A DNA stretch of 64,000 nt from Nocardioides mangrovi. Its GTDB lineage: Bacteria > Actinomycetota > Actinomycetes > Propionibacteriales > Nocardioidaceae. The stretch spans positions 62,001 to 126,000 of the forward strand of contig NZ_JAIQZJ010000001.1 in assembly GCF_020073815.1 (NCBI RefSeq). The letters are read 5' to 3'. The notes under the pieces were generated by a model. It worked only from the letters and a program-made list of their open reading frames with translations. It was not told the DNA's origin and searched no databases. The translations under genes were made by a program, and so were the position numbers. This document shows positions 37,650-47,548 of the stretch, piece after piece; position 1 is the stretch's first letter; each line of letters begins with the position of its first letter.

Positions 37650-39464
37650 ATGACGACCTCGCCCGGCTCTGCAGCTGCCTCCGAAGCGCGTACATTCACC
37701 ACGATCGGCATCGTCGGTCTGGGCACCATGGGTGCCGGCATCGCCGAGGTCTTCGCCCGCAACGGGTACGCCGTCGTGGGCGTCGAGAAGGACGAGGACG
37801 CGCTCGGCCGCGGCCGCCAGTACCTCGAGCACTCCACGACCCGCGCGGTGAAGCGGGAGAAGATGACCGACCTCGAGCAGAGTGAGCTGCTCGGCCGGAT
37901 CACCTTCACCACCGAGCTCGCCGACGTCGCCGGCGCCGACCTGGTCATCGAGGCGGTCGTCGAGTCGCTGGAGACCAAGAAGGACCTCTTCCGCCAGCTG
38001 GACGGGATCGTCGGCGCCGACACGATCCTCGCGACCAACACCTCGAGCCTCTCGGTCACCGAGATCTCCACCGCCAACTCCCGTCCGGGCCGGGTCATCG
38101 GCGTCCACTTCTTCAACCCGGCCCCGGTGCAGCAGCTGGTCGAGGTGGTCCGCACGGTGGTCACCGAGCAGCAGGTCCTCGACGACGTGACCGCGCTGAT
38201 GACCGGCCTCGGCAAGACCCCGGTGGTCTGCGGGGACAAGGCCGGCTTCATCGCCAACACCCTGCTCTTCGGCTACCTCAACCACGCGGTCTCGATGTAC
38301 GAGGGCCGCTACGCCAGCCGCGAGGACATCGACGCGGCCATGCGCTTCGGCTGCGGCTACCCGATGGGCCCGCTGGCGCTGCTCGACCTGATCGGGCTCG
38401 ACACGGCGTACGAGATCCTCGAGACGATGTACCGCCAGGGCCGCGACCGCCTGCACGCGCCGTCCCCGATCCTCAAGCAGATGGTCACCGCGGGCTGGCT
38501 GGGCCGCAAGACCGGCCGCGGCTTCTACACCTACGAGGCCCCGGACAGCCCGATCGTCGTCGCCGACGACCGCACGCCGTCGGCCGACGCGAAGCCGCAG
38601 CTGCGCCACGACATCAAGCAGGTCGGCGTCGTCGGCACCGGCACCATGGCCAGCGGCATCGTCGAGGTCTTCGCCAAGAGCGGGTACGACGTCCTCTTCG
38701 TCGGCCGCAGCCAGGAGAAGGTCGACGGGGTGGTCGCCACCATCACCAAGAGCTTCGACAAGCAGATCCAGCGCGGCCGGGCCACCGAGGAGGCCAAGGC
38801 CGAGGTGCTCGCCCGACTGACCGGCTCGACGTCGCTCGACGACCTCCAGGACGTCGACATCGTGGTCGAGGCGATCGCCGAGGACCTGGCGATCAAGACC
38901 ACGCTCTTCGAGAACCTCGACGAGATCTGCAAGCCCGGGGCGATCCTGGCGACGACCACGTCCAGCCTGCCGATCATCGCCTGCGCCCAGGCGACCTCAC
39001 GGCCGCAGGACGTCATCGGCATGCACTTCTTCAACCCGGCGCCGGTGATGAAGCTGGTCGAGGTGGTCTCGACCGTCGTCACCTCCGACGAGGTCACCGA
39101 GACCACCCGCGCCCTGTGCGCGGGGGTCGGCAAGGTGGCCGTCTCCTGCGGCGACCGCGCCGGCTTCATCGTCAATGCGCTGCTCTTCCCCTACCTCAAC
39201 GACGCCGTGCGGATGCTCGAGGCCCACTACGCCACGGCCGACGACATCGACACCGCGATGAAGCAGGGCTGCGCGCTGCCGATGGGTCCCTTCGAGCTGC
39301 TCGACGTGGTCGGCAACGACGTGTCCCTGGCCATCCAGCGCGAGCTCTACCTGGAGTTCCGCGAGCCGGGCTTCGCGCCCGCCCCGCTGCTGGAGCACCT
39401 GGTCACCGCCGGCTACCTCGGCCGCAAGACCAAGCGCGGCTTCCGGGACTACAGCCAGCGCTGA
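37650..39464 (+). CDS. 3-hydroxyacyl-CoA dehydrogenase, tandem-duplicated (two complete domains)
   Basis: A 604-residue protein made of two full 3-hydroxybutyryl-CoA dehydrogenase units. Each has a Rossmann GxGxxG (GLGTMGAGIAEV near 20-31 and GTGTMASGIVEV near 328-339), the substrate segment HFFNPAPVQQLVEVV or HFFNPAPVMKLVEVV, a KAGFIANTLL or DRAGFIVNALL strand and a C-terminal GYPMGPLALLDL or ALPMGPFELLDV helix. Family enzymes are about 285-320 residues, so this is a fused duplication. It reversibly reduces acetoacetyl-CoA to 3-hydroxybutyryl-CoA. With thiolase and Ccr in the window it could feed the ethylmalonyl-CoA route. CACGAT is 7 nt before the ATG. Confidence 0.93.
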   Translation: MTTSPGSAAASEARTFTTIGIVGLGTMGAGIAEVFARNGYAVVGVEKDEDALGRGRQYLEHSTTRAVKREKMTDLEQSELLGRITFTTELADVAGADLVIEAVVESLETKKDLFRQLDGIVGADTILATNTSSLSVTEISTANSRPGRVIGVHFFNPAPVQQLVEVVRTVVTEQQVLDDVTALMTGLGKTPVVCGDKAGFIANTLLFGYLNHAVSMYEGRYASREDIDAAMRFGCGYPMGPLALLDLIGLDTAYEILETMYRQGRDRLHAPSPILKQMVTAGWLGRKTGRGFYTYEAPDSPIVVADDRTPSADAKPQLRHDIKQVGVVGTGTMASGIVEVFAKSGYDVLFVGRSQEKVDGVVATITKSFDKQIQRGRATEEAKAEVLARLTGSTSLDDLQDVDIVVEAIAEDLAIKTTLFENLDEICKPGAILATTTSSLPIIACAQATSRPQDVIGMHFFNPAPVMKLVEVVSTVVTSDEVTETTRALCAGVGKVAVSCGDRAGFIVNALLFPYLNDAVRMLEAHYATADDIDTAMKQGCALPMGPFELLDVVGNDVSLAIQRELYLEFREPGFAPAPLLEHLVTAGYLGRKTKRGFRDYSQR

Positions 39465-39465
39465 C

Positions 39466-40248
39466 CTACAGCCCCAGCTCGACGGCCGCCTCCAACGCGG
39501 CCTCGATGCTCGAGCGCCAGCCGCCGGCGAGGGCCTCGTGGGTGTCGCCGTACAGGCTCTGACCGGCGACCAGGTTGCTCGAGCAGGAGCAGACCATGGC
39601 CGCCCGCAGGCCGCGGAGCCGCGCGACGACGAAGAGCGCCGACGCCTCCATCTCGATGTTGAGCACCCCGAGGTCGTGGAGCTCGGTGATCCAGGCGGGT
39701 CCCTCGGCGTAGAACGCGTCGTCGGTCGCGCTGATCCCGCGGTGCGCGGTGACGCCGTCGCGTGCCGCGAGCCGGGCGCTGTGGCGGGTCAGCGCGAGCG
39801 TCAGCTCGGGGTCGGGGACCGCGGGATAGCCCGCGTGCGCGTACGCCGCGGTGGTGCCGTCGTTGCGCAGGGCGCCCTCGCTGACCAGCAGGTCCCCGGG
39901 CGCCACGCCGGGCTGCACGGCCGCCGAGGACCCGACCCGGATGAACGACGTGACGCCGACCCTGGCGAGCTCCTCCACCGCGATCGCGGTGGACGGGCAG
40001 CCCATGCCGGTCGAGGTCGCGGTGATCCGACGACCCCGGTAGCTGCCGACGATCGTGCGGTGCTCGCGGTGGTGGGCCACCTCGACCACGTCGGTGAGGA
40101 ACTCACCGATGAGCGGCACCCGGAAGGGATCGCCGGGGAGCAGGGCGACGGTCGACACCTCGCCGGGCGCCACCGCGATGTGGAACTGCCGGGCGCTGAC
40201 ACCCTCGGCGGACTTGTCGACGACGGACAGATCGGACTCGTGAGTCAC
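39466..40248 (-). CDS. Nucleoside phosphorylase (uridine phosphorylase-like)
   Basis: A 260-residue PNP/UDP family phosphorylase, which cleaves a nucleoside with phosphate. The signatures are GDPFRVPLIGEFL (phosphate loop), STGMGCPSTAIAVEELARVGV, RVGSSAAVQPGVAPGDLLV and IEMEASALFVVARLRGLRAA. The sequence reads closer to uridine phosphorylase than to the hexameric purine enzymes. GGAGG precedes the GTG. It is convergent with the dehydrogenase gene, 1 bp away. Confidence 0.87.
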   Translation of the reverse strand: MTHESDLSVVDKSAEGVSARQFHIAVAPGEVSTVALLPGDPFRVPLIGEFLTDVVEVAHHREHRTIVGSYRGRRITATSTGMGCPSTAIAVEELARVGVTSFIRVGSSAAVQPGVAPGDLLVSEGALRNDGTTAAYAHAGYPAVPDPELTLALTRHSARLAARDGVTAHRGISATDDAFYAEGPAWITELHDLGVLNIEMEASALFVVARLRGLRAAMVCSCSSNLVAGQSLYGDTHEALAGGWRSSIEAALEAAVELGL

Positions 40249-40342
40249 GTGAGCCTCCTGTGCGGGGATGGTGGTCCCCGCCCTGACACTCGGTCATGGT
40301 GATAGGACTCGCGTGGGGGCGAGCCTAGCCGCCCCGGCGGCG

Positions 40343-41962
40343 TCAGTAGCTGAACTGCTCCACCAGGGTCCGCATCCGCTCCGCCATCCCGGCCAGCTCC
40401 TCGGCCGCCTGGCTGGTGCTGGCGGCGGCGGTCTGGGTGTCGGAGGCGGCCTGGGCGACGACCGTGACGTTGGCCGCGATGTCGGTCGAGCCGCTGGCGG
40501 CGTCGCCGACGTTGCGGCGCATCTCGTTGGTCGTCGCGGTCTGCTCCTCGACCGCGGAGGCGATCGTGGCCTGGGTGTCGTTGATCTGGCCGATGATCTG
40601 CGAGATCGCGGCGATCGCCGCGACGGCGTCCTCGGTGTCGGACTGGATCGCCTCGATCCGGCGGCCGATGTCCTCGGTCGCCTTCCCGGTCTCCTGGGCG
40701 AGCTCCTTGACCTCGTTGGCGACGACCGCGAAGCCCTTGCCGGCCTCGCCGGCCCGGGCGGCCTCGATGGTCGCGTTCAGTGCGAGCAGGTTGGTCTGCT
40801 CGGCGATCGAGGTGATCACCTTGATCACGTTGCCGACCTCGGCCGAGGAGTCGCCGAGCTTCGCGACGGTCGCGGTGGTCGACTCCGCGACCCGCACCGC
40901 CTCGGCGGCCACACCCGCGGCGTTGGTCGCATTGGTGGCGATCTCGCGGATCGAGGAGGACATCTCCTCGGTCCCGGTGGCCACCGTCTGCACGTTCTGG
41001 GAGACCTGGTCCGCGGCCGCGGACACCACGCCCGCCTGGGAGGAGGACGTCGAGGCTGAGGCGCTCATCTGACCGGAGACCTCCGAGAGCTCGGCCGAGG
41101 CCGACGCCAGCGACCGGGCGTTCTCGTCGATGGCGGCCATCGCGGCCCCCAGTCGGTCGAGCGCGTTGTTGAGGGCCACGCCCATCTGGCCGACCTCGTC
41201 ACCGGAGGTCACCTCGACCCGTTCCACGAGCCGCCCCTCGGCGACCGCGTCGAGGACGGTCGAGACCCGGTGGATCGGCCGCACGATGAGGCGGGCGACG
41301 AAGAGGCTGAGGCCCACGGCGAGCGCGAGCCCGACGGCGAGCAGCACCAGGATGAGGGTCCGCGACTGGTCGTGCACCCTGTCCGCGCTGCGGGCGAGGC
41401 TCTCGGCCGCCGAGGTCTCCTGGGTGTAGAGCTCGTCCAGGGGCTCGGCGAACGCGTCGTCGAGCGGGTCGAGCTGCTGGGCGATCGCCCGGTAGGCCGC
41501 GGGCGTGCCGGCGAGCGGGAAGACCGCCGAGTCCCGCACGTCCTTCCACTTCGTCCACTGCTCCTCGAAGGTGGCCATCAGCTGCGCGCGGGCGTCGGTC
41601 GTGCTGCCGTGCGCGGTCGTGTACGCCGCGATCGCGGCGTCCGCCTCGGAATCGGTGTCCGCGATCTCCTGGGCGAGGTCGCTGCGCTCGGCGTCGGTCG
41701 TCGCGTCGACGTACCGCCAGACGAGCACCCGGTTGTCGCCCTCCATGTCGCGCAGGTCGCCGAGGGCGGCCAGCGGCTTGGCGCCCCGCGAGTAGAGGAC
41801 GTCGGCCTTACCGCCGACCGCGCCGAGGCGGTCGATCGAGAAGACGCCGACGCCGGCCGCCACGAGCACCACCATGCCGAGGGAGAGCAGGATCTTGGCG
41901 CGGAGCCGGAGACCGCCGATCCACCGGCTGGGGTGCAGGGAACGGCTCGAGGTGTCGGCCAT
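40343..41962 (-). CDS. Methyl-accepting chemotaxis protein
   Basis: A 539-residue chemoreceptor. Helix TM1 (about 25-45) and TM2 (about 192-212) flank a periplasm-like four-helix-bundle sensor of about 145 residues. A HAMP domain follows ([18 protein letters not shown]), then a long signalling helix hairpin whose tip reads [42 protein letters not shown], the invariant CheA/CheW contact. AAAGG precedes the ATG. No other chemotaxis or flagellar gene is in the window, so it acts with distant partners. Ligand unknown. Confidence 0.94.
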   Translation of the reverse strand: MADTSSRSLHPSRWIGGLRLRAKILLSLGMVVLVAAGVGVFSIDRLGAVGGKADVLYSRGAKPLAALGDLRDMEGDNRVLVWRYVDATTDAERSDLAQEIADTDSEADAAIAAYTTAHGSTTDARAQLMATFEEQWTKWKDVRDSAVFPLAGTPAAYRAIAQQLDPLDDAFAEPLDELYTQETSAAESLARSADRVHDQSRTLILVLLAVGLALAVGLSLFVARLIVRPIHRVSTVLDAVAEGRLVERVEVTSGDEVGQMGVALNNALDRLGAAMAAIDENARSLASASAELSEVSGQMSASASTSSSQAGVVSAAADQVSQNVQTVATGTEEMSSSIREIATNATNAAGVAAEAVRVAESTTATVAKLGDSSAEVGNVIKVITSIAEQTNLLALNATIEAARAGEAGKGFAVVANEVKELAQETGKATEDIGRRIEAIQSDTEDAVAAIAAISQIIGQINDTQATIASAVEEQTATTNEMRRNVGDAASGSTDIAANVTVVAQAASDTQTAAASTSQAAEELAGMAERMRTLVEQFSY

Positions 41963-42075
41963 GTCGGGACCTTTCGAGAGGGCAGGCGGCATCGAAGCGG
42001 GGCGCCCTTCCCGAGTGGGAGCGATCCGACCATCACCATCGGCAGCGGCGGTCCGGACCTGAGCGAGACGCTCCC

Positions 42076-43128
<1,053 letters not shown>

Positions 43129-43146
43129 GGGTCGCCTCTATCGTTT

Positions 43147-43162
43147 GTGGAGAGTTCTCCGC
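43147..43162 (+). promoter_or_regulatory. TetR operator O1 (one mismatch)
   Basis: GTGGAGAGTTCTCCGC, differing from the perfect O2 palindrome at one base. It overlaps the predicted transcription start of the aldo/keto reductase gene. Centre-to-centre distance to O2 is 25 bp. Confidence 0.7.
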
Positions 43163-43171
43163 TTGACCGTA

Positions 43172-43187
43172 GTGGAGAGTTCTCCAC
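43172..43187 (+). promoter_or_regulatory. TetR operator O2 (perfect palindrome)
   Basis: GTGGAGA-GT-TCTCCAC. It lies in the 17-bp spacer of both divergent promoters: minus strand TTGATA (43195-43190) and TACGGT (43172-43167); plus strand TTGACC (43163-43168) and a weak ACTTAT (43186-43191). Binding would repress both genes. Confidence 0.75.
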
Positions 43188-43202
43188 TTATCAAGGAGAC
43201 GC

Positions 43203-43736
43203 ATGCGCGCCGACGCCCGCGACAACCGCGACCGCATCCTGGCGGCCGCGCGAGAGGCGTTCGCGGACGACGGCGACGTCTCGATGAACCAGGTCGCCCG
43301 GCGGGCGGGAGTGGGGGCGGGGACGCTCTACCGCAACTACCCGACGCGGGAGGCGCTCGTTCTCGCGGTCTACCGGCAGGAGGTCGAGCAGCTGGTCGAG
43401 GCGGTGCCCGCGCTGCTCGCGGAGCAGCCGCCGCTCGACGCGCTGCGGAGCTGGACGGTCGACCTCGTCGACGCGATGCGCCGCAAGCACGGCCTGGGCG
43501 ACGCGCTCAGCGCGACCGCGCACCAGGCGATGGCCGAGCAGTCCTACGGGCCGGTGATCGGGGCGATCACGGCGCTGCTCGAGGCCGGGCAGCGCGAGGG
43601 CGTCGTCCGCGCCGACGCCGACCCGCGCGACTTCCTCCAGCTCACGGGCGCCCTGTGGCGAGCGGCCTCGGGTCCCGAGGACCGCTCGCCCCAGATGCTC
43701 GAGCTGATCCTGGACGGGCTCACCGCTCGTCCGTGA
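43203..43736 (+). CDS. TetR family transcriptional regulator
   Basis: A 177-residue repressor with the N-terminal three-helix DNA-binding domain [44 protein letters not shown] and an all-helical ligand-binding domain. AAGGAGA precedes the ATG. It faces the aldo/keto reductase gene across two copies of a 16-bp palindrome, so it should autoregulate and control that enzyme. Its 3' end overlaps the convergent small membrane protein gene by 17 bp. Confidence 0.92.
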   Translation: MRADARDNRDRILAAAREAFADDGDVSMNQVARRAGVGAGTLYRNYPTREALVLAVYRQEVEQLVEAVPALLAEQPPLDALRSWTVDLVDAMRRKHGLGDALSATAHQAMAEQSYGPVIGAITALLEAGQREGVVRADADPRDFLQLTGALWRAASGPEDRSPQMLELILDGLTARP

Positions 43737-44154
43737 GCCGGCCCGCCAGGGTCGGCACGACGATCGCGGCGGCGACGGTGTGCAGCGCGATCAGCGTGGC
43801 CGCGGAGGCGGCGTCGAAGCCGAAGGTCAGGTCGGGGACGAAGGACAGCAGGGTCAGCGCCACGGCGGAGCGCACGAAGGTACGCCGCGGGCGCCGGGCC
43901 CGGCGCGCCATGACGGATGCCATCGCGACGCCGCCGAGCGAGAAGACCAGCGTCAGCTGGGCGAACCCGGCGAGCGGGATGCCCTCACCGGTGCCGTCGG
44001 AGAAGGAGACGCCGGCCGCCGAGGCCAGGGCGGCGAGCGTGGTGGTGGCGACCGCGGCGACGACGGCGGCGGCCAGGCCGTGCTTCCAGACGGTCGGCCG
44101 TGCCGGGGTGCGGGTCGTGGTGGTCGCGGACTGGGTGCTGGCGATGGTGGACAT
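43720..44154 (-). CDS. DUF6069-like small membrane protein
   Basis: A 144-residue protein with a polar N-terminus and four hydrophobic helices: HGLAAAVVAAVATTTLAAL, a second near GIPLAGFAQLTLVFSLGGV, RTFVRSAVALTLLSF and AATLIALHTVAAAIVVPTLAG. The arrangement is that of the small DUF6069 membrane proteins of actinobacteria, which are of unknown function. CGGAGACC precedes the ATG at 44154. It converges with and overlaps the TetR gene. Confidence 0.7.
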   Translation of the reverse strand: MSTIASTQSATTTTRTPARPTVWKHGLAAAVVAAVATTTLAALASAAGVSFSDGTGEGIPLAGFAQLTLVFSLGGVAMASVMARRARRPRRTFVRSAVALTLLSFVPDLTFGFDAASAATLIALHTVAAAIVVPTLAGRLTDER

Positions 44155-44359
44155 GTCGGTCTCCGTCTCTGTGGCCGGCCGCCCGGTGCGGCCTGCTCTC
44201 ACCACCTCCACGAACGCGGAGGCACTCGTACGACAGTCGCCGTGAGCTTTTCTGATCACTCCCTCGAGCTCGGGTGTGGTGTCGTATCCGGGTCCGGGCG
44301 TTCGTGGTGCTGGTGAGAGGCGGTCGTCCGGACCGCCCCCCGACAGGAGGAGAAGGACG

Positions 44360-44722
44360 ATGACGCACTACCTGATGAGCGTGCACGGCGCCGCCGAGAT
44401 CAGCGAGTTCGGCAACTACGGCTCGAAGGAGGAGATGGAGGAGGCGTTCGCGGCGACGGGCGCCTTCAACGAGCAGCTCAAGGCCGACGGCTACTGGGTG
44501 TTCGCGGGTGGGCTCCAGTCCTCGACCACCGCGACCGTGGTCGACGGTCGGGGCGACGTACCGGTGATGACCGACGGGCCCTACCTGGAGACCAAGGAGT
44601 ACATCGGCGGCTTCTGGGTCATCGACGCCCCCGACCTCGACGTCGCGCTGCGGCTCGCGGCCGAGGCGTCGAAGGCCTGCCGCGGCAAGGTCGAGGTGCG
44701 GCCGTTCGACGGGCTCGCCTGA
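44360..44722 (+). CDS. YCII-related (DGPF domain) protein
   Basis: A 120-residue protein of the YCII/DGPF family: MTHYLMSVHG, FNEQLKADGYWVFAGGL, VMTDGPYLETKEYIGGFWVIDA and a C-terminal ALRLAAEASKACRGKVEVRPF. The DGPY motif replaces the usual DGPF. Such genes commonly precede an ECF sigma factor; none is here. AGGAGGAGAAGG precedes the ATG. Function is not established. Confidence 0.87.
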   Translation: MTHYLMSVHGAAEISEFGNYGSKEEMEEAFAATGAFNEQLKADGYWVFAGGLQSSTTATVVDGRGDVPVMTDGPYLETKEYIGGFWVIDAPDLDVALRLAAEASKACRGKVEVRPFDGLA

Positions 44723-44735
44723 GGCGGCGGACCGG

Positions 44736-45242
44736 CTACGGCCGCGGGTAGCCGCGGCGGACCGTGCGGTCGAGGATCCCGAGCGTCGCGCGCAGCGCGT
44801 TCTCGGAGATGACCGGGAAGATCCCCGCGGCCGCCCAGTCCGGGTGGATGTCGCTCCAGTCGTAGAACGACGTGACGAGCGTGCCGCCCTCGGCGCCGGG
44901 CTCGAGGCGGTAGCCGTAGACGTGGCCGATCTGCGGCCGGACCCGGCCGAGGATGTCCCACGAGATCAGCCGGTCCTGGTCGAAGTCGCGGATCGACACC
45001 GTGACGTCGTACTTCCCAAGCTCCGGGTAGTCGTTGAGCGACTCCCGGTCCATGTGGACGACGAAGGAGTCGCCGGCCGCCGTCACCGGATCGCCGGTCG
45101 CGTCCTGGAGCATCCCGGAGGAGTCGATCGCGACGTGGCCCTGCGGGTCGCACAGCACGCGGAAGACGTCGGCGGCCGGCGCCTCGATCACGCGGCTGGT
45201 CTCGAGGCGGGTCGGCTGGTCGCTGGCGACGGCGTCGGGCAT
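44736..45242 (-). CDS. SRPBCC-family (START-like) protein
   Basis: A 168-residue helix-grip domain: LETSRVIEAPAADVFRVLCDPQGHVAIDSSGML is the typical start, followed by alternating strands (YDVTVSIRDFDQDRLISWDI, GTLVTSFYDWSDI) and a long C-terminal helix. Such proteins bind hydrophobic ligands or act as cyclases or polyketide helpers; the ligand here is unknown. GAGGA precedes the ATG. It is divergent from an MFS transporter gene by 31 bp. Confidence 0.82.
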   Translation of the reverse strand: MPDAVASDQPTRLETSRVIEAPAADVFRVLCDPQGHVAIDSSGMLQDATGDPVTAAGDSFVVHMDRESLNDYPELGKYDVTVSIRDFDQDRLISWDILGRVRPQIGHVYGYRLEPGAEGGTLVTSFYDWSDIHPDWAAAGIFPVISENALRATLGILDRTVRRGYPRP

Positions 45243-45273
45243 GGCGCGATCCTCGCACGGGTACGCCGAGACC

Positions 45274-46752
45274 ATGGGAGTGGAGACGGGACGCATCACG
45301 ACCGACATTCCGGCCCGGCTGGACCGGTTGCCCTGGGCGCGCTGGCACTGGCTGGTCGTCATCGGGCTCGGCACCGTCTGGATCCTCGACGGGCTCGAGG
45401 TCACGATCGTCGGCTCGATGTCCGACGCGCTCAAGGACCCGACCACCGGGCTGGGCATGTCCAGCTCCCAGATCGGTCAGGCCGGCGCGATCTACGTCGC
45501 GGGCGCCTGCGTCGGGGCGCTCTTCTGGGGTCACCTGACGGACCGCTTCGGCCGCAAGAAGCTCTTCCTCATCACCCTCGGCGTCTACATGGTCGCGACC
45601 GTGCTCACGGCGTTCTCGATGGCGCCGTGGTGGTACTTCGGCGCCCGCTTCCTGACCGGCTTCGGCATCGGTGGCGAGTACGCCGCGATCAACTCGGCGA
45701 TCGACGAGCTCATCCCCGCGTCGTACCGCGGCCGCGTGGACGTCGCGATCAACGGCTCCTACTGGGTCGGCGCGGCCGGGGGAGCGCTGCTCACCATCCC
45801 GCTGCTCGACCCGACCGTGATCGACGCCGAGTGGGGCTGGCGGCTCGCCTTCGGACTCGGCGCGATCCTCGCGGTGGGCATCCTGCTGGTGCGCCGCAAC
45901 GTGCCGGAGAGCCCGCGCTGGCTCTTCATCCACGGCCGCGACGAGGAGGCCGAGAAGATCGTCCACGGCATCGAGTGGACGGTGTCGGAGGAGACCGGCG
46001 AGCAGCTCCCGGACGTCGACGAGACGATCACGATCCGTCAGCGCCGGGCGATCCCGTTCACCACGATCGCGCGCACGGTCTTCACGCTCTACCCGAAGCG
46101 GACGGTGCTCTGCTTCTCGCTCTTCGTCGGGCAGGCGTTCCTCTACAACGCCTTCTTCTTCACCTACGGCGACACCCTCAGCACCTTCCTGGGCGTCGAC
46201 CAGACCGGCTGGTACATCGCGGTCTTCGCGCTCAGCAACTTCGTCGGCGCGCTCGCGCTCGGCCCGCTCTTCGACCGGGTCGGCCGGGTCCGGATGATCA
46301 CCTTCACCTACGTCTTCTCCGGGGTGCTGCTCGGCGTCACCGGCTTCCTCCTGGGCTCGGTCAGCGCCGTCTCGCTGACGATCCTCGGCGCGGTCATCTT
46401 CTTCTTCGCCTCGGCCGGTGCCAGCGCGGCGTACCTCACCTCCAGCGAGGTCTTCCCGATGGAGACCCGCGCGCTGTGCATCGCGTTCTTCTACGCGATC
46501 GGTACGGCGGCCGGCGGCATCAGCGGTCCGCTCCTCTTCGGCTGGCTGATCGACCGCGCGTCCGCCAGCGGCGACATCACCGGCATCGCGCCGGGCTACT
46601 TCCTCGGCGCGGGCCTGATGGTCGCCGCCGGCGTGGTCGAGGCGTTCCTCGGGGTCAAGGCGGAGGGACGCTCCCTGGAGAGCATCGCCCAGCCGTTGAC
46701 CGCCGAGGACGCCAACGACAGCGAGGACGCCGGCGAACCTACGCCTCGGTGA
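45274..46752 (+). CDS. MFS transporter of the sugar/metabolite:H+ symporter type
   Basis: A 492-residue permease with 12 predicted helices. It starts ARLDRLPWARWHWLVVIGLGTVWILDGLEVTIVGS, has the motif A GHLTDRFGRKKLF between helices 2 and 3, GFGIGGEYAAINSAIDELIPASYRGRVD at helix 4-5, and RRNVPESPRWLFIHGRDEEAEKI in the central loop, typical of the SP/AAHS-like families. Solute not assignable. It overlaps the tail of a convergent secreted-protein gene by 14 bp. Confidence 0.88.
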   Translation: MGVETGRITTDIPARLDRLPWARWHWLVVIGLGTVWILDGLEVTIVGSMSDALKDPTTGLGMSSSQIGQAGAIYVAGACVGALFWGHLTDRFGRKKLFLITLGVYMVATVLTAFSMAPWWYFGARFLTGFGIGGEYAAINSAIDELIPASYRGRVDVAINGSYWVGAAGGALLTIPLLDPTVIDAEWGWRLAFGLGAILAVGILLVRRNVPESPRWLFIHGRDEEAEKIVHGIEWTVSEETGEQLPDVDETITIRQRRAIPFTTIARTVFTLYPKRTVLCFSLFVGQAFLYNAFFFTYGDTLSTFLGVDQTGWYIAVFALSNFVGALALGPLFDRVGRVRMITFTYVFSGVLLGVTGFLLGSVSAVSLTILGAVIFFFASAGASAAYLTSSEVFPMETRALCIAFFYAIGTAAGGISGPLLFGWLIDRASASGDITGIAPGYFLGAGLMVAAGVVEAFLGVKAEGRSLESIAQPLTAEDANDSEDAGEPTPR

Positions 46753-47410
46753 AGTGCACGCTGAGCGGGTTGTCCGGACCGGACACCAGCGAGGTGAGGA
46801 CGGAGTCCATCAGCGCGCCGCAGCCGGTGAACTCCGGGATCGAGTAGGCCCCGGCCATCGTGTAGTCGCCCGGCCCGCCCGGCTGGCCGATCTTCGCGAA
46901 GTCGACCGTGCCACTCAGCGTCGCAGTGGTGCGGGCGGTGCCGCAGCCGTCCTTGACCAGGTTGATCAGGTCGCCGACGCCGGAGACCTTGGTGATGTGG
47001 ATGGCGAAGCTCTGCTTGGCCGTGATCGACCAGACGGTGTCGTCGACGTCGATCGTGCCCTTGACCGGCGACGCGTCCGCGACCTCCATCGTGATGTGCA
47101 CGAGGTCGAGGTCCCCGAGACCGGCGGCGGTCTTCGCCGGCGGCAGGGCCAAGGGCCCGCTGAGCTTTCGCTTCAGCGGCTTGATCGTCCCGGTGAACTG
47201 CGTGGTCGGGAAGGCCACCTCGGTGCCGAGCTTCTTGACGGTCGTGGTCGCGTCGGCGTTCCAGGTGAGTGAGAAGGGCTTCGCCTTCTGCGCCTGGTGC
47301 GCCGCCCTCGCGACGGGTACGGCGTCCGCGGGCGCGGTCGCCAGCGTGGTGGTCATGATCCCCGAGAGGGCGAGCGCGGTGAGCGCCGCCCGGGCATGCC
47401 GGTACAACAT
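46739..47410 (-). CDS. Secreted protein of unknown function
   Basis: A 223-residue exported protein: signal peptide about 1-30 (MLYRHARAALTALALSGIMTTTLATAPADA), then a beta-rich domain with LTWNADATTTVKKLGTEVAFPTTQFTGTIKPL and FAIHITKVSGVGDLINLVKDGC. Two cysteines (in KDGCGTA and FTGCGAL) could form a disulphide. I do not recognise a family. A strong GGAGGGAG lies upstream of the ATG. The end overlaps the MFS gene. Confidence 0.72.
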   Translation of the reverse strand: MLYRHARAALTALALSGIMTTTLATAPADAVPVARAAHQAQKAKPFSLTWNADATTTVKKLGTEVAFPTTQFTGTIKPLKRKLSGPLALPPAKTAAGLGDLDLVHITMEVADASPVKGTIDVDDTVWSITAKQSFAIHITKVSGVGDLINLVKDGCGTARTTATLSGTVDFAKIGQPGGPGDYTMAGAYSIPEFTGCGALMDSVLTSLVSGPDNPLSVHFTEA

Positions 47411-47548
47411 GGATCTCCCTCCAGTCAGGCGCCTCCCTCACGGCGCCTCGTGCATGACGTGGGAGCCCCTACCCACTGCAGCACCGGTTGCAACTCGCTG
47501 TCACAACTTTTCTCGGGACGCCGTGGCGGCGCCCCGTAGGCTGGCTGC

